The translations under genes and the position numbers were made by a program. From Fidelibacterota bacterium UBA2986 (GTDB taxonomy: Bacteria > Fidelibacterota > Marinisomatia > Marinisomatales > AB-629-J13), in NCBI GenBank assembly GCA_002346675.1, contig DEAI01000016.1, positions 1-53,558 on the forward strand: a stretch of DNA of 53,558 bases, in the 5' to 3' direction. Of this stretch, positions 17,608-26,212 are shown in pieces; within the stretch, counting starts at the first letter, position 1; every line of letters starts with the position of its first letter. Under the pieces are notes generated by a model. It was not told the DNA's origin. It was given only the letters and a program-made list of their open reading frames with translations, and did not search any database.

Positions 17608-19965
17608 TTATTTTACAAATACAATCTTTTCTATCTCTTTAACCTTATTTCCTTCGAACATTACAAAATACACTCCGCTTGGAAATTTATTTGCGTTCCA
17701 CTGAAGGTTGTGGTCTCCCTCTGACAATTGTCCTTTCAAAAGGTTTTCAACCAATCTCCCCTGTATATTATAAATGGACACATCAACTTCCGATATTTCA
17801 GAGATATTAAATCGAATAGTAGTTACGGGGTTAAATGGATTGGGATGTGCAGGATAAAGGTTAAGATTTGAAATAGATCGAGCATTAGCAGACTTTCTCA
17901 AAATAAATGTTTCCAATTCATTAACTAACTCCAATATCTGAAGTCCTTCACACTTTACCACATTCCCCTTGTTATCTACTATCTCCCAACTACTGCCATC
18001 TTTTATATTTGCTTCTAATTGAATCAGTTGGTTGTCATTCATTAGCTCAACTTTACACTCGTCCCAAGTGCAGAGTTTAGTATTTCCTGAAAAACGTATA
18101 TCTTTAACCCCAGCGGGTGGTAAAGGCGGGAGGGAGAAACTCAACGGGTCTTCGATTTCAATATCAGATCCAAAGTAAAGCGTCTGATTTCCGATTTTTA
18201 ACGTATTAGCATTATTAGAAATTTGAAATGATTTGATTCGCCCTCCAGATAAAAAAGATGATAACGTGATTTCACCTTCACCGGAACTCCTTATCCAGTA
18301 ACCATAACCAGGGGAAATGATTTCCACTGATGTGTAGCCACTCTCTTGAAATCCATATAATGTCCCGGGGATAATTAGGTTATCAGTGTCAATGATGTTA
18401 TTTACATTTAAAGGGGAGGAAATTCCTGAAATCAGATTCCAGTCTGTATTTAAAGATATCGATAGTCCTTCAGTTGGTTCTCCGGTAACTTGGGTTAAAC
18501 CAGCAAAAGGAAATCTAAGCCAATAGCCAACTCCTGGAGTCAAATCAACTTCCTGCACATAGCCCCCAGAAAATGAATAAAGTGTTCCTTCAACAGCTTC
18601 AGGAAATATTATAGTTTGATTGGAATTTTCAACAAAAAGAGGAAGTCCTACCATATTCCAATCGGAAACATAATCAACTATTAAAGTCATATCGTTGTTT
18701 TGAGTAAAATAATCAAGTCCGTATTTCTGAGCACGGGCAATCATAATATCATTTCCTGGATGTGTATAGCTCCATTCGACACTGCCTGAATAGTTTACTT
18801 CAAAAATATATGCATCATCAGCTTCGGTGATCAGTGTATTTCCGTTTGGCAATCTAAAAGCTCCGCTTTGAACATCTGATTGGACACTGCTTCCAGCTGA
18901 ATAGCTCCAAACCGTATTTTCAGGTCCGAAGGGGTCATTCGCCGAAATTTCATAGGTACCATTGGAATTTAATGGTGGGGTCAACTCTAAGACTGCTGAA
19001 GCTTGATTTGTATGGCCATTGTTAAAGAGAATTAAATTTCCTTCACCGGGATATCCTGATGGAATCCAATTCACACCATGTTGAGCATCCAAAATACGAT
19101 CTGAATTGTTACCCCGATCATAGTTTTGAGGGTTTCCCCAGCGGAAAAGTAAATCACCACCCACACCAGAATTTCCACCACTGTGTCCAGCGGCTTCTTC
19201 AGTTGTCGTGCTATGATCAATGATAAAAATTTCATCTTGATGTCTCGATGATAAAATAACCTGATCTAAATCAGAGTTATAGGCAATGGCATTAATGTGC
19301 ATCCAATCTGCGTTAGCACCTCCAGGTCCGCCGCTGCTTCCAACATTGCCATTGTTAATATCAAATAGTTCAGGATGTTCAGAAACATCAACATAGTTTG
19401 GATATTGACTACTAATATCCTGACAAAGGTGATCCCAGAGATGCCACTCCCACACTATTCCACCTGTTTCAGGATCTAACTCAAGAACCGCTTCAGACCA
19501 CATTTGATTCAAGGGGTTATTAATTGTTTGTCTTCCCATCGCATATGCTTCCACGGAAGTTTTTCTTTCCCATACGATGATGAGTACATTTCCATTAGGC
19601 AGAGGTTCAATGTCGTGGTGATGCTGATAAGTATTATCAGAAAATTGATAATCCCATAATATTGTTCCACCCCAATTATATTTTCTTATCCCTCCTCCTA
19701 CTCCTCCTGCATTCATTGAAGGGCTGGGCACACGATAAGGATATATAATAGTACTATCTGGGAACAAATAGGGCATGCTTGCGGGACTTCGGTCATGTGA
19801 CCACGTATGAACAACATCACTATTGTGATCCATCAAATAGGAAGTTGTTGAGTTCCCTCCAGCGCCCCCCTGTCCTGGAGTAAAAATTACATATCCTTCA
19901 AAAACATCAGCTTTTGATATAACTAAAAATAGATGAAAAATTATTACAGTTAGCTTATAATACAC
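17608..19965 (-). CDS. Secreted arylsulfotransferase-like (ASST) protein with T9SS-type sorting tail
   Basis: 785 residues. Signal peptide 1-19. Residues ~22-425 form a beta-propeller resembling arylsulfate sulfotransferases (ASST): repeated motifs PNGNVLI (123), WEWHLWDH (172-179), LPNGNTLI (372), and conserved His at 115-117 (HHHD), 223 (WMHINAI) and 296 (QHGVNW). Then come two tandem ~65-residue modules (433-505, 507-568) with W-N-[ML]-[VI] starts and PG-x-GYW[LI] ends. The last 86 residues (700-785) are a type A secretion tail, HPNPFNPVTTIRF...SGVYFV. Enzymes of this family move sulfate between phenolic compounds; activity here is inferred from fold. A second, tail-less copy lies at 45910. 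Confidence 0.82.
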   Translation of the reverse strand: MYYKLTVIIFHLFLVISKADVFEGYVIFTPGQGGAGGNSTTSYLMDHNSDVVHTWSHDRSPASMPYLFPDSTIIYPYRVPSPSMNAGGVGGGIRKYNWGGTILWDYQFSDNTYQHHHDIEPLPNGNVLIIVWERKTSVEAYAMGRQTINNPLNQMWSEAVLELDPETGGIVWEWHLWDHLCQDISSQYPNYVDVSEHPELFDINNGNVGSSGGPGGANADWMHINAIAYNSDLDQVILSSRHQDEIFIIDHSTTTEEAAGHSGGNSGVGGDLLFRWGNPQNYDRGNNSDRILDAQHGVNWIPSGYPGEGNLILFNNGHTNQASAVLELTPPLNSNGTYEISANDPFGPENTVWSYSAGSSVQSDVQSGAFRLPNGNTLITEADDAYIFEVNYSGSVEWSYTHPGNDIMIARAQKYGLDYFTQNNDMTLIVDYVSDWNMVGLPLFVENSNQTIIFPEAVEGTLYSFSGGYVQEVDLTPGVGYWLRFPFAGLTQVTGEPTEGLSISLNTDWNLISGISSPLNVNNIIDTDNLIIPGTLYGFQESGYTSVEIISPGYGYWIRSSGEGEITLSSFLSGGRIKSFQISNNANTLKIGNQTLYFGSDIEIEDPLSFSLPPLPPAGVKDIRFSGNTKLCTWDECKVELMNDNQLIQLEANIKDGSSWEIVDNKGNVVKCEGLQILELVNELETFILRKSANARSISNLNLYPAHPNPFNPVTTIRFNISEISEVDVSIYNIQGRLVENLLKGQLSEGDHNLQWNANKFPSGVYFVMFEGNKVKEIEKIVFVK
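18262..18669 (-). repeat. Two tandem WN-GYW modules in ASST-like protein
   Basis: Protein-level tandem repeat covering residues 433-568. Copy one opens DWNMVGLPL and closes LTPGVGYWL; copy two opens DWNLISGIS and closes ISPGYGYWI, each with a TLY-[SG]-F segment in the middle. The same pair occurs in the paralogue at 47248-47652, and the opening also ends the visible part of the GH16 enzyme. Confidence 0.75.
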
Positions 19966-20067
19966 TTTGATTTCCTTTTTGACTTTTTATATACATGTAA
20001 AACGAATAAATAAGTTAACTTTTTTTAATGAACTACTCAATATATTTCAAGTTTAAATGAAATTGCA
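19966..20067. promoter_or_regulatory. Divergent promoter region between ASST-like and sulfotransferase genes
   Basis: 102 bp separate two divergently transcribed sulfur-group-transfer genes, so both promoters lie here. The arrangement would allow shared regulation. No defined operator or promoter boxes could be assigned. Confidence 0.35.
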
Positions 20068-21159
20068 TTGAATATCTCTATTTATCAGCGAGTTATAAAA
20101 ATATATGTAACCCTTGGGAAAACTTTCGGGAAGTGGATATCACCTATTTTTTCCGGTATATTAATTGGAGGGCTATGGATAGCTGTAAGCTTTGCAATGA
20201 TTTTGGACAATGTAATCTGGATTTCACTTCGCAGAAAAAAACTGAAAAACCCAATAGTAATTGTTGGAAATCCCAGATCGGGGACAACCTTTCTCCATCG
20301 TTACCTGGTTAACGAGAAAATTGGTGCGGGTACGGAGCTTTGGCAATTGCTGTATCCATCCCTGATTCTTCAAAAACTAATCAGGCCTTTCCTTCCTATT
20401 TTAGAGAAAATAAGTCCTGCACGCCACCACTCAACAGCTGCCCACAAAACTAGTTTGAAATCGGTTGAGACAGATGATGTCTCCATTTTATTTCATTATT
20501 TAGATGGATTTTTTCTTTATGGATTTATACTATCTTGGGCAGATAAAGATGTTTTTAATTGGTTTGATCCACAACAGAGGGATATGTCAAACCGAGATTT
20601 CAATTGGCTCAAATCAATTTGGAAGCGAACTCTGAATTCAACAAAACAGGATAGAATTATAGGAAAACTTTTTTCAGTTAGCGCTAATATGCCAAAGTTT
20701 CAGATTAAATTTCCTGAAGCAAAAATTCTGTATATGGTTCGAGAACCTTTAAATGTTATTCCATCTGGTTTGAGTTTGGTTACAGGTGTGTTAGATAAAA
20801 GATTCGGGTTTTGGTCATTACCAGATGAAATTAGAAATCGCTATATTAAAAGATTATATAAGGCATTGGTGGAGTTGCTAGAAAGATTTCATGATGATTG
20901 GGTCCATAATAAAATTGATAGGAAAAATGTTAAAATTATCCATTTTGACCGAATGATGAGCGACTTTGATAAGCTAATGCCGGAAATATTGAAGTTTATT
21001 GAACATGAGCCATCGGAAGAATTAATTAGTTCCATTCAGCAAACTGCAATAGATCAACGTACTTTTGTAAGTAAACATAAATACGATCTTAATAAATTTG
21101 GGCTTACTGAAAAGCAGATAAGAATGGATTGTTCCTTTATTTATAAAACATTTTTTTAA
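20068..21159 (+). CDS. Membrane-anchored sulfotransferase family protein
   Basis: 363 residues. A hydrophobic segment at ~26-46 anchors it to the membrane. The PAPS-binding loop GNPRSGTTFLHRYL (67-80) is a full 5'-phosphosulfate-binding motif, and LYMVREPLNVIPSG (221-234) is the 3'-phosphate-binding motif. This matches the Sulfotransfer_3-type family that transfers sulfate from PAPS to hydroxyls of carbohydrates, lipids or small molecules on the cytoplasmic side. The start is TTG at 20068-20070; the ATG at 20057 is closed by a stop after four codons. It is the first of five closely spaced genes (15 bp to the START-domain gene). Acceptor unknown; a membrane lipid is a reasonable guess from the anchor and neighbours. 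Confidence 0.85.
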   Translation: MNISIYQRVIKIYVTLGKTFGKWISPIFSGILIGGLWIAVSFAMILDNVIWISLRRKKLKNPIVIVGNPRSGTTFLHRYLVNEKIGAGTELWQLLYPSLILQKLIRPFLPILEKISPARHHSTAAHKTSLKSVETDDVSILFHYLDGFFLYGFILSWADKDVFNWFDPQQRDMSNRDFNWLKSIWKRTLNSTKQDRIIGKLFSVSANMPKFQIKFPEAKILYMVREPLNVIPSGLSLVTGVLDKRFGFWSLPDEIRNRYIKRLYKALVELLERFHDDWVHNKIDRKNVKIIHFDRMMSDFDKLMPEILKFIEHEPSEELISSIQQTAIDQRTFVSKHKYDLNKFGLTEKQIRMDCSFIYKTFF

Positions 21160-21174
21160 AGCACCAATAATTAT

Positions 21175-21768
21175 ATGTTAAAAAGCAGTTTAATCTATTT
21201 ATTATTTGCCTCAAATATATGCTTACCATCACCAATCATTGTGCCACAAAACTTAAATGATTGGACCATTTTGCAGGAGTCAGATGTTTGGGTGGCTTGT
21301 ACAAAAAAAGACAACGTTCAGTGGTGTAAAGCAGAAAAAGTTTTACCATTTAATTTGGAAAAAATAGCAGATATAATTGAAAATAAGGCTAACTATCCTA
21401 ATGTTTTTAAACGTATAGAAGAAACCATAATTTTATCAAAAGATATTGTTCACGTTATTTTAGATATGCCCTTTCCGTTCGATAACAGAGATTATATTGT
21501 ACAGTATATATCTGAGAAATCACCTATTGAATACAACTACACATTTACTGCTTATAATGAAATGGAAATTCCCGAACGTAATAATTATGTACGCCTTATT
21601 AATGCCGGCGGTAGATGGACACTAGTTCCTATGAAAGACGGAAACACAAAGGTTTCTTATTTATGGAACGGGGAGTTAAGGGGAGATTTTCCTGACTGGG
21701 GATTGGAAAGAGCTTGGAAGGTTCAAGGAACTGAAGTATTGAACTGGCTCAATGAAGCTTTAAAATAA
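21175..21768 (+). CDS. Exported START-domain (SRPBCC fold) protein
   Basis: 197 residues. A signal peptide (~1-19, ending LPSP) is followed by a START-like domain: NVQWCKAEKVLPFNLEKI, a DNRDYIVQYI strand and LINAGGRWTLVPM with KVSYLW at the end. START/SRPBCC domains form a deep hydrophobic pocket for lipids, sterol-like or aromatic ligands. Exported bacterial members are not well characterised. Position 15 bp after a membrane sulfotransferase and 13 bp before a beta-barrel gene suggests a carrier for a lipid between the membranes. The fold assignment rests on the pattern of aromatic and charged residues, so it is moderately secure. Confidence 0.75.
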   Translation: MLKSSLIYLLFASNICLPSPIIVPQNLNDWTILQESDVWVACTKKDNVQWCKAEKVLPFNLEKIADIIENKANYPNVFKRIEETIILSKDIVHVILDMPFPFDNRDYIVQYISEKSPIEYNYTFTAYNEMEIPERNNYVRLINAGGRWTLVPMKDGNTKVSYLWNGELRGDFPDWGLERAWKVQGTEVLNWLNEALK

Positions 21769-21781
21769 GATAGGGGTACCC

Positions 21782-23236
21782 ATGAATTTCTATAAAAATA
21801 TTAAATTAATGTTCACTACTTTATTGGTTGGATTTAATATGGGTCTTAGTCAAACTTCCTATTCTGGTGATTTAAATTATTATTACTTATCTGCCCAGAA
21901 TGACAATCACCTAATTAACATTCCTTACCGAATGATTGATTTGCATATTAGGCATCAAAATGAAAACATGGAAGTTTTTGGTGATTTAGCCATGGAATAC
22001 TTTCCGCAACAACACACTCATTTTTTATCTAGCAGTAACCCACAGGATTTTTTATGGGATCTAAGAGAGCTTTACATGACTTGGTACACAGATTTTGGTG
22101 AAATACGATTAGGCAAACAAATTCATACCTGGGGAAGTGTTGATGAAAATAGTCCTATAGATGTGGTCAATGCGTTCGACTATTACTATTTATTTTTTCA
22201 GGGAGCAGACAGAAAGCTTGGTTCATACTCAGCAGCAGTTGATCTCTACACAAACGATTTTAAGTTTGGCGCGGTCCTATCTCCATTTCACCATACAAAT
22301 AGAGTTCCGGTAAATGACCCTGCGTTTCCTATTAGGCTTCCCATTGTCCCACAGGAATATCAAATATATCCAATTGAGAAAGTTCCTATGGAATATGGTG
22401 CTTTTATTGAATATCCCCATAACTATGGAGACATTCGATTAAGCGGATTTAGTGGATACGATCGGTTGTTTAATTTATCAGGAATCAATGCATTTTTTCA
22501 GAATGAATCCCAAACTGGTAGTCCGGATATTGATATAGTTTACGGATACAGAAAAACCAATATGATTGGAGTCGGTGGGACCTTGCTATTTGAAGATTTA
22601 ATTTTACGAGGAGATTACGCTTTCTTTAGGACAGAGGATCAAAATAAAAGAATAAATCGTGAAAATCCTAATCCATCGTTAGGCTGGCTATATAGTTATT
22701 TAGCTGAGGAATATCCATTATCAGAAAAAGCAGATTATTTTCAAATGACATTACAGTTTGAATATGGACTCCCATGGGATATTACTATAGTCGGACAATT
22801 TTTTAGTTATGACACTTTGAAATACCAGTCTAAAGAACTTCCAATAGATGAGGATGTGGACATTCCTGCACTGGAATTATCAGCAGATGAAATAGATCCT
22901 CGTAATTTCTTTTCTCCGGGGATGGGAACACCAACTGCAGCATTGATGAAAAAAGCTTTGACTTTCAGTATGGAAAAGACCTTCCTAGAAGATCAATTAA
23001 AGATAGGCCTGTTAAGTATGATTGACCTGTATAATCCTTTAGACACAAAAAATCTTAAATTATGGGGTAGCATACTTAGTTTAACTATTGAATATGATCT
23101 AAATCAGGATCTCCAATTGATATCTGGAATGACTCAAATTAGAGGAAGAGACAATCACCCTGCTGGAGAAAGCTACCGCCTAAATCAAATGGAAGATTTT
23201 TCACATCTCAGGTTTGAATTGAAATATAGTTTTTAA
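21782..23236 (+). CDS. Outer-membrane beta-barrel protein (DUF1302-like)
   Basis: 484 residues with a signal peptide ending MGLSQ (residue ~24), many amphipathic strands and a C-terminal ...FELKYSF, as in outer-membrane barrels. The segment GEIRLGKQIHTWGSVDENSP (~101-120) resembles the RxGxQxxxWGE pattern of DUF1302 proteins, which in proteobacteria occur with DUF1329 and RND exporters thought to handle hydrophobic compounds. An AGGGG-type Shine-Dalgarno precedes the ATG. It belongs to the operon of sulfotransferase and START protein, so it may export or receive the modified lipid. The barrel is confident; the family label is tentative. Confidence 0.75.
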   Translation: MNFYKNIKLMFTTLLVGFNMGLSQTSYSGDLNYYYLSAQNDNHLINIPYRMIDLHIRHQNENMEVFGDLAMEYFPQQHTHFLSSSNPQDFLWDLRELYMTWYTDFGEIRLGKQIHTWGSVDENSPIDVVNAFDYYYLFFQGADRKLGSYSAAVDLYTNDFKFGAVLSPFHHTNRVPVNDPAFPIRLPIVPQEYQIYPIEKVPMEYGAFIEYPHNYGDIRLSGFSGYDRLFNLSGINAFFQNESQTGSPDIDIVYGYRKTNMIGVGGTLLFEDLILRGDYAFFRTEDQNKRINRENPNPSLGWLYSYLAEEYPLSEKADYFQMTLQFEYGLPWDITIVGQFFSYDTLKYQSKELPIDEDVDIPALELSADEIDPRNFFSPGMGTPTAALMKKALTFSMEKTFLEDQLKIGLLSMIDLYNPLDTKNLKLWGSILSLTIEYDLNQDLQLISGMTQIRGRDNHPAGESYRLNQMEDFSHLRFELKYSF

Positions 23237-23254
23237 TATTAAAAGTGAATATCA

Positions 23255-24148
23255 ATGAATGATAAATCTATAGCTATAGTTGGCTCAGTCGCTCTTGACA
23301 CAATTGTAACTCCTTATGACCGAAAGGAAAACCTGATTGGAGGCTCGGCAACCTATGCCACCATTGCCTCAGGCATAGATAACGAGGTTTACCCTGTTGG
23401 AATTGTTGGCAATGATTTTCCTAAAGAAGGATTTGAAATAATTAAAAAGTATTCTACTGATTTGACTGACTTTCAAACAGTTGAAGGTAATACCTTCCGT
23501 TGGGGAGGAGAATATGATCTTACAATGGATAACAGGGAAACGCTATTTACTGAATTGGGAGTATTTGGTAATTTTTCCCCTAATCTGTCTACAAAATGCA
23601 GGAATACAGATTTTCTGTTTCTCGCAAATATTCACCCTGACATTCAGCTCTCTGTAATGAATCAAGTTGAAGGTGATCCGGTTATAATTGTGGACACCAT
23701 GAACTTATGGATTGAAACAACCCGTGAGCAATTACTAAATGTAATTAGTAATTGTGATATCTTGCTTCTAAATGATAGCGAGTCTTTACTTCTCACGAGC
23801 AAGAGTAAGTTAGAAAAATCAGCAGAAATACTCTTGGATTTAGGTCCTGAAAAAGTCATCATTAAATGTGGTTCAAAAGGATGTAAGTTATTTACAAAAA
23901 GAAATTCAATTTCTGTTGGAGTTTTCGATGTAGAGCGTGTTAAAGATACTACAGGAGCAGGTGATACTTTCGGAGGTGGATATATTTCAGGACTTGCATC
24001 TGGAATGGATGAAAGGGAGTCTCTTATTCTTGGTTCTGCTTTAGCATCTGTTTGTGTAGAAGACTTTGGTGTAAATTCATTATTATCATTGACAAATGAG
24101 GAATTAAAGCGAAGACAATATTTTATAAGGAATTCGGTTATTTCTTGA
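23255..24148 (+). CDS. PfkB-family sugar/nucleoside kinase
   Basis: 297 residues. The N-terminal signature (AIVGSVALDTIVTP, then GGSATYATIA at 29-38) and the C-terminal PfkB signature DTTGAGDTFGGGY (231-243, catalytic Asp237) are both intact. The family phosphorylates ribose, adenosine, fructose-derived sugars and similar substrates with ATP. The NLIGGSATYA pattern and the absence of a long lid insert leave the substrate open. It lies 18 bp after the barrel gene and is probably co-transcribed, though a functional link to the sulfotransferase is not evident. ATG start at 23255. Confidence 0.9.
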   Translation: MNDKSIAIVGSVALDTIVTPYDRKENLIGGSATYATIASGIDNEVYPVGIVGNDFPKEGFEIIKKYSTDLTDFQTVEGNTFRWGGEYDLTMDNRETLFTELGVFGNFSPNLSTKCRNTDFLFLANIHPDIQLSVMNQVEGDPVIIVDTMNLWIETTREQLLNVISNCDILLLNDSESLLLTSKSKLEKSAEILLDLGPEKVIIKCGSKGCKLFTKRNSISVGVFDVERVKDTTGAGDTFGGGYISGLASGMDERESLILGSALASVCVEDFGVNSLLSLTNEELKRRQYFIRNSVIS

Positions 24149-24185
24149 ATTAACTGTTCTTCTCATCTAATTTCCCCTACTATTT

Positions 24186-24190
24186 GAGGT
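24186..24190 (+). promoter_or_regulatory. Shine-Dalgarno that selects the ATG at 24196
   Basis: GAGGT at 24186-24190 lies 5 nt before the ATG at 24196. An upstream in-frame TTG (24184) overlaps the GAGGT itself, so the ATG is the better start for the TPR lipoprotein. Confidence 0.6.
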
Positions 24191-24195
24191 ATAAA

Positions 24196-25272
24196 ATGTT
24201 TTTAAAATCTAAATTATTATTACTGTTATCAATTTTCTATCTGGGCATTTTGGGATGTGCCAGTGAGGAGTTGACCTCTGCAAGACTTTATATTCAACAG
24301 GAAAACTGGGAAAAAGCTGAGGAGTTTTTGGTAAAGGCATTAGATGTTGAGCCGGATAATCCTGAAATTCCATATTTGCTGGGAAAGATGGTTTATGCCA
24401 AAGAGAAAGACTGGGGTAAAATGAATGAAATGTTTGATCGGGCTCTAGGTATAGATGAAGATAAAGTCATTTTAGAAGGCGCTACCGTATCTGAGTACGT
24501 TGACCAGGCAAGGAGTCAATTTTGGATTGACAAATTTAATACAGGTGTGAATAAGTTTAATAAGTTTCGTAAATCTTCTGGAGATGAAAGAAAAACAGCA
24601 CTTGATAATGCGATTTCATCGTTCAAAGAAGCGATACATATTAATCCGGGAGAGCCTCAAACTTATCCCATTCTTGCTACCTGTTTTTATGAATCTGGAA
24701 ATAATGATCTTGCAAAGGATTATGCTTCCAAAGGGGCAGTCCTTGCAGCTAGTAATTTTGATGCAAACTTTACAGCTGGTCAAATTTTTAGTTCCTTAGA
24801 AGATAAAGAAGGTGCTATCTTATATTTTATAAAAGCAGTGGAAATAGATCCCACAAGCGGCAGCGCTATTCGTTATCTTGCACAAGCCTACTATGATTTA
24901 GGACAGAAAGAAAAATCAATCGAAACATATCAAAGTGCCATTAAAAATGAAACGGATCTCAAAGTAAAGGCAGATCTACATTTCAACTTAGGTGTGTTAT
25001 TTATGCAGGTAAATAGATTCACTGATGCTGAGGATAATTTCATGATGGCTTACGATATGAATCCAGATGATGTTGAGGCATTGGTGGGAATGGCACAGAC
25101 ATTTGAGACAGCTGAAAAATGGTCAAGAGCAGAAAAATTTTATAGAGAATTGATTTTTTTAGAGCCAGATAATTCTAAACATTACAGAGGAATGTCCAGA
25201 GTATTACTTCGACAGGGGAAAAAGGATGAGTCAGACTATTATTTGAATAAATCTAAGATGGTTGGATTTTAA
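24196..25272 (+). CDS. TPR-repeat lipoprotein
   Basis: 358 residues from the ATG at 24196, chosen over the in-frame TTG at 24184 because GAGGT lies just ahead. A lipoprotein signal ends ILGCASEE (Cys ~22). The rest is TPR helical repeats with typical endings: WEKAEEFLVKALDVEPDNPEIPYLLGK near the start, ILYFIKAVEIDPTSGSAIRYLAQ, DAEDNFMMAYDMNPDDVEALVG and SRAEKFYRELIFLEPDNSKHYRG at the end. TPR proteins serve as scaffolds; a lipid-anchored one would sit at the inner or outer membrane. Last gene of the plus-strand operon from 20068, converging with the DUF58 gene (11 bp gap). Confidence 0.85.
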   Translation: MFLKSKLLLLLSIFYLGILGCASEELTSARLYIQQENWEKAEEFLVKALDVEPDNPEIPYLLGKMVYAKEKDWGKMNEMFDRALGIDEDKVILEGATVSEYVDQARSQFWIDKFNTGVNKFNKFRKSSGDERKTALDNAISSFKEAIHINPGEPQTYPILATCFYESGNNDLAKDYASKGAVLAASNFDANFTAGQIFSSLEDKEGAILYFIKAVEIDPTSGSAIRYLAQAYYDLGQKEKSIETYQSAIKNETDLKVKADLHFNLGVLFMQVNRFTDAEDNFMMAYDMNPDDVEALVGMAQTFETAEKWSRAEKFYRELIFLEPDNSKHYRGMSRVLLRQGKKDESDYYLNKSKMVGF

Positions 25273-25283
25273 AGCAAACATAT

Positions 25284-26174
25284 TTAACCTAATTTGATTC
25301 GTTTTCTTAGGTATTCACTTAAAGCAAAATCTAGGTTTAAATCCGTATAAAGTGGAACATAGTCAATCTTTCTCTGACCACATTGTTCCTTATATTTCTT
25401 TTGATAATCGGTCATTAAAGAAGTGTAAGCACTTTTTATTTGCCATGGTTCTGTAGTAATAATATCTCCCGTCTCCATATCCTTAAAACGGGTTCGGGAA
25501 TTAAACGAAAACTCCATTTCCTCCCTGTCCATAATATGAAAAACAATCATTTCCTGATTTTTGTATCGGAAATGTTGTAACCCCTTTAAAATACCTTCCA
25601 TGTCATCCATTAAATCTGATACAATAATTGTCAAACCGCGTTTTTTAATTCTCTCAGCCATTTCGTGGAGGACAGAACCAAGATTAGTATCTTGTCCGGG
25701 GGTGATATTTTCAAGACGGGTTAATAGGGGATTTAGGTGGCTTTTTAATGAACGAGGGGAAATAAAAGAATCAAGTTTATGATGAAACAATCCCAGCCCA
25801 ACACCATCCTGCTGATTTATCATTAGATATGCCAGAGCAGCGGTTAGATAGCTCCCATATTCAAGCTTTGTCAATGAGCCACTAGAATAATTCATAGAAT
25901 TACTTATATCCAATAGAATGTGGGAATAAAGATTTGTTTCTTCTTCATATCTTTTAGTGTAATAGCGATTCGTTTTTCCAAATAATTTCCAATCAATATG
26001 ACGGATTTCGTCTCCCGATCCATATGCACGGTGTTCAGCAAATTCAACACTAAATCCATGGTAAGGGCTCTTGTGCATTCCAATTATATATCCTTCTACA
26101 ACGAGTCTAGCTCTCAGAGCCATATTCTGTAGTTTAGCTACTGTTTCAGGTTGCAGATATTTTCTTTTATCCAA
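25284..26174 (-). CDS. DUF58-domain protein (VWA-like, MoxR partner)
   Basis: 296 residues. The diagnostic DUF58 stretch EIRHIDWKLFGKTNRYYTKRYEE (~56-78) is followed by LLDISNSM, a MIDAS-type DxSxS metal site of a von Willebrand A fold, and LTIIVSDLMDD. No membrane segment. DUF58 proteins accompany MoxR AAA+ ATPases, as here (38 bp gap), in a chaperone-like system thought to insert metals or mature protein complexes. Further usual members (VWA/BatA, BatB and TPR BatC) are not adjacent on this strand. The role is not known beyond family level. Confidence 0.9.
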   Translation of the reverse strand: MDKRKYLQPETVAKLQNMALRARLVVEGYIIGMHKSPYHGFSVEFAEHRAYGSGDEIRHIDWKLFGKTNRYYTKRYEEETNLYSHILLDISNSMNYSSGSLTKLEYGSYLTAALAYLMINQQDGVGLGLFHHKLDSFISPRSLKSHLNPLLTRLENITPGQDTNLGSVLHEMAERIKKRGLTIIVSDLMDDMEGILKGLQHFRYKNQEMIVFHIMDREEMEFSFNSRTRFKDMETGDIITTEPWQIKSAYTSLMTDYQKKYKEQCGQRKIDYVPLYTDLNLDFALSEYLRKRIKLG

Positions 26175-26212
26175 GATTAGTTTTTGAGATATGAGTTATA
26201 TGCAATGATTAA

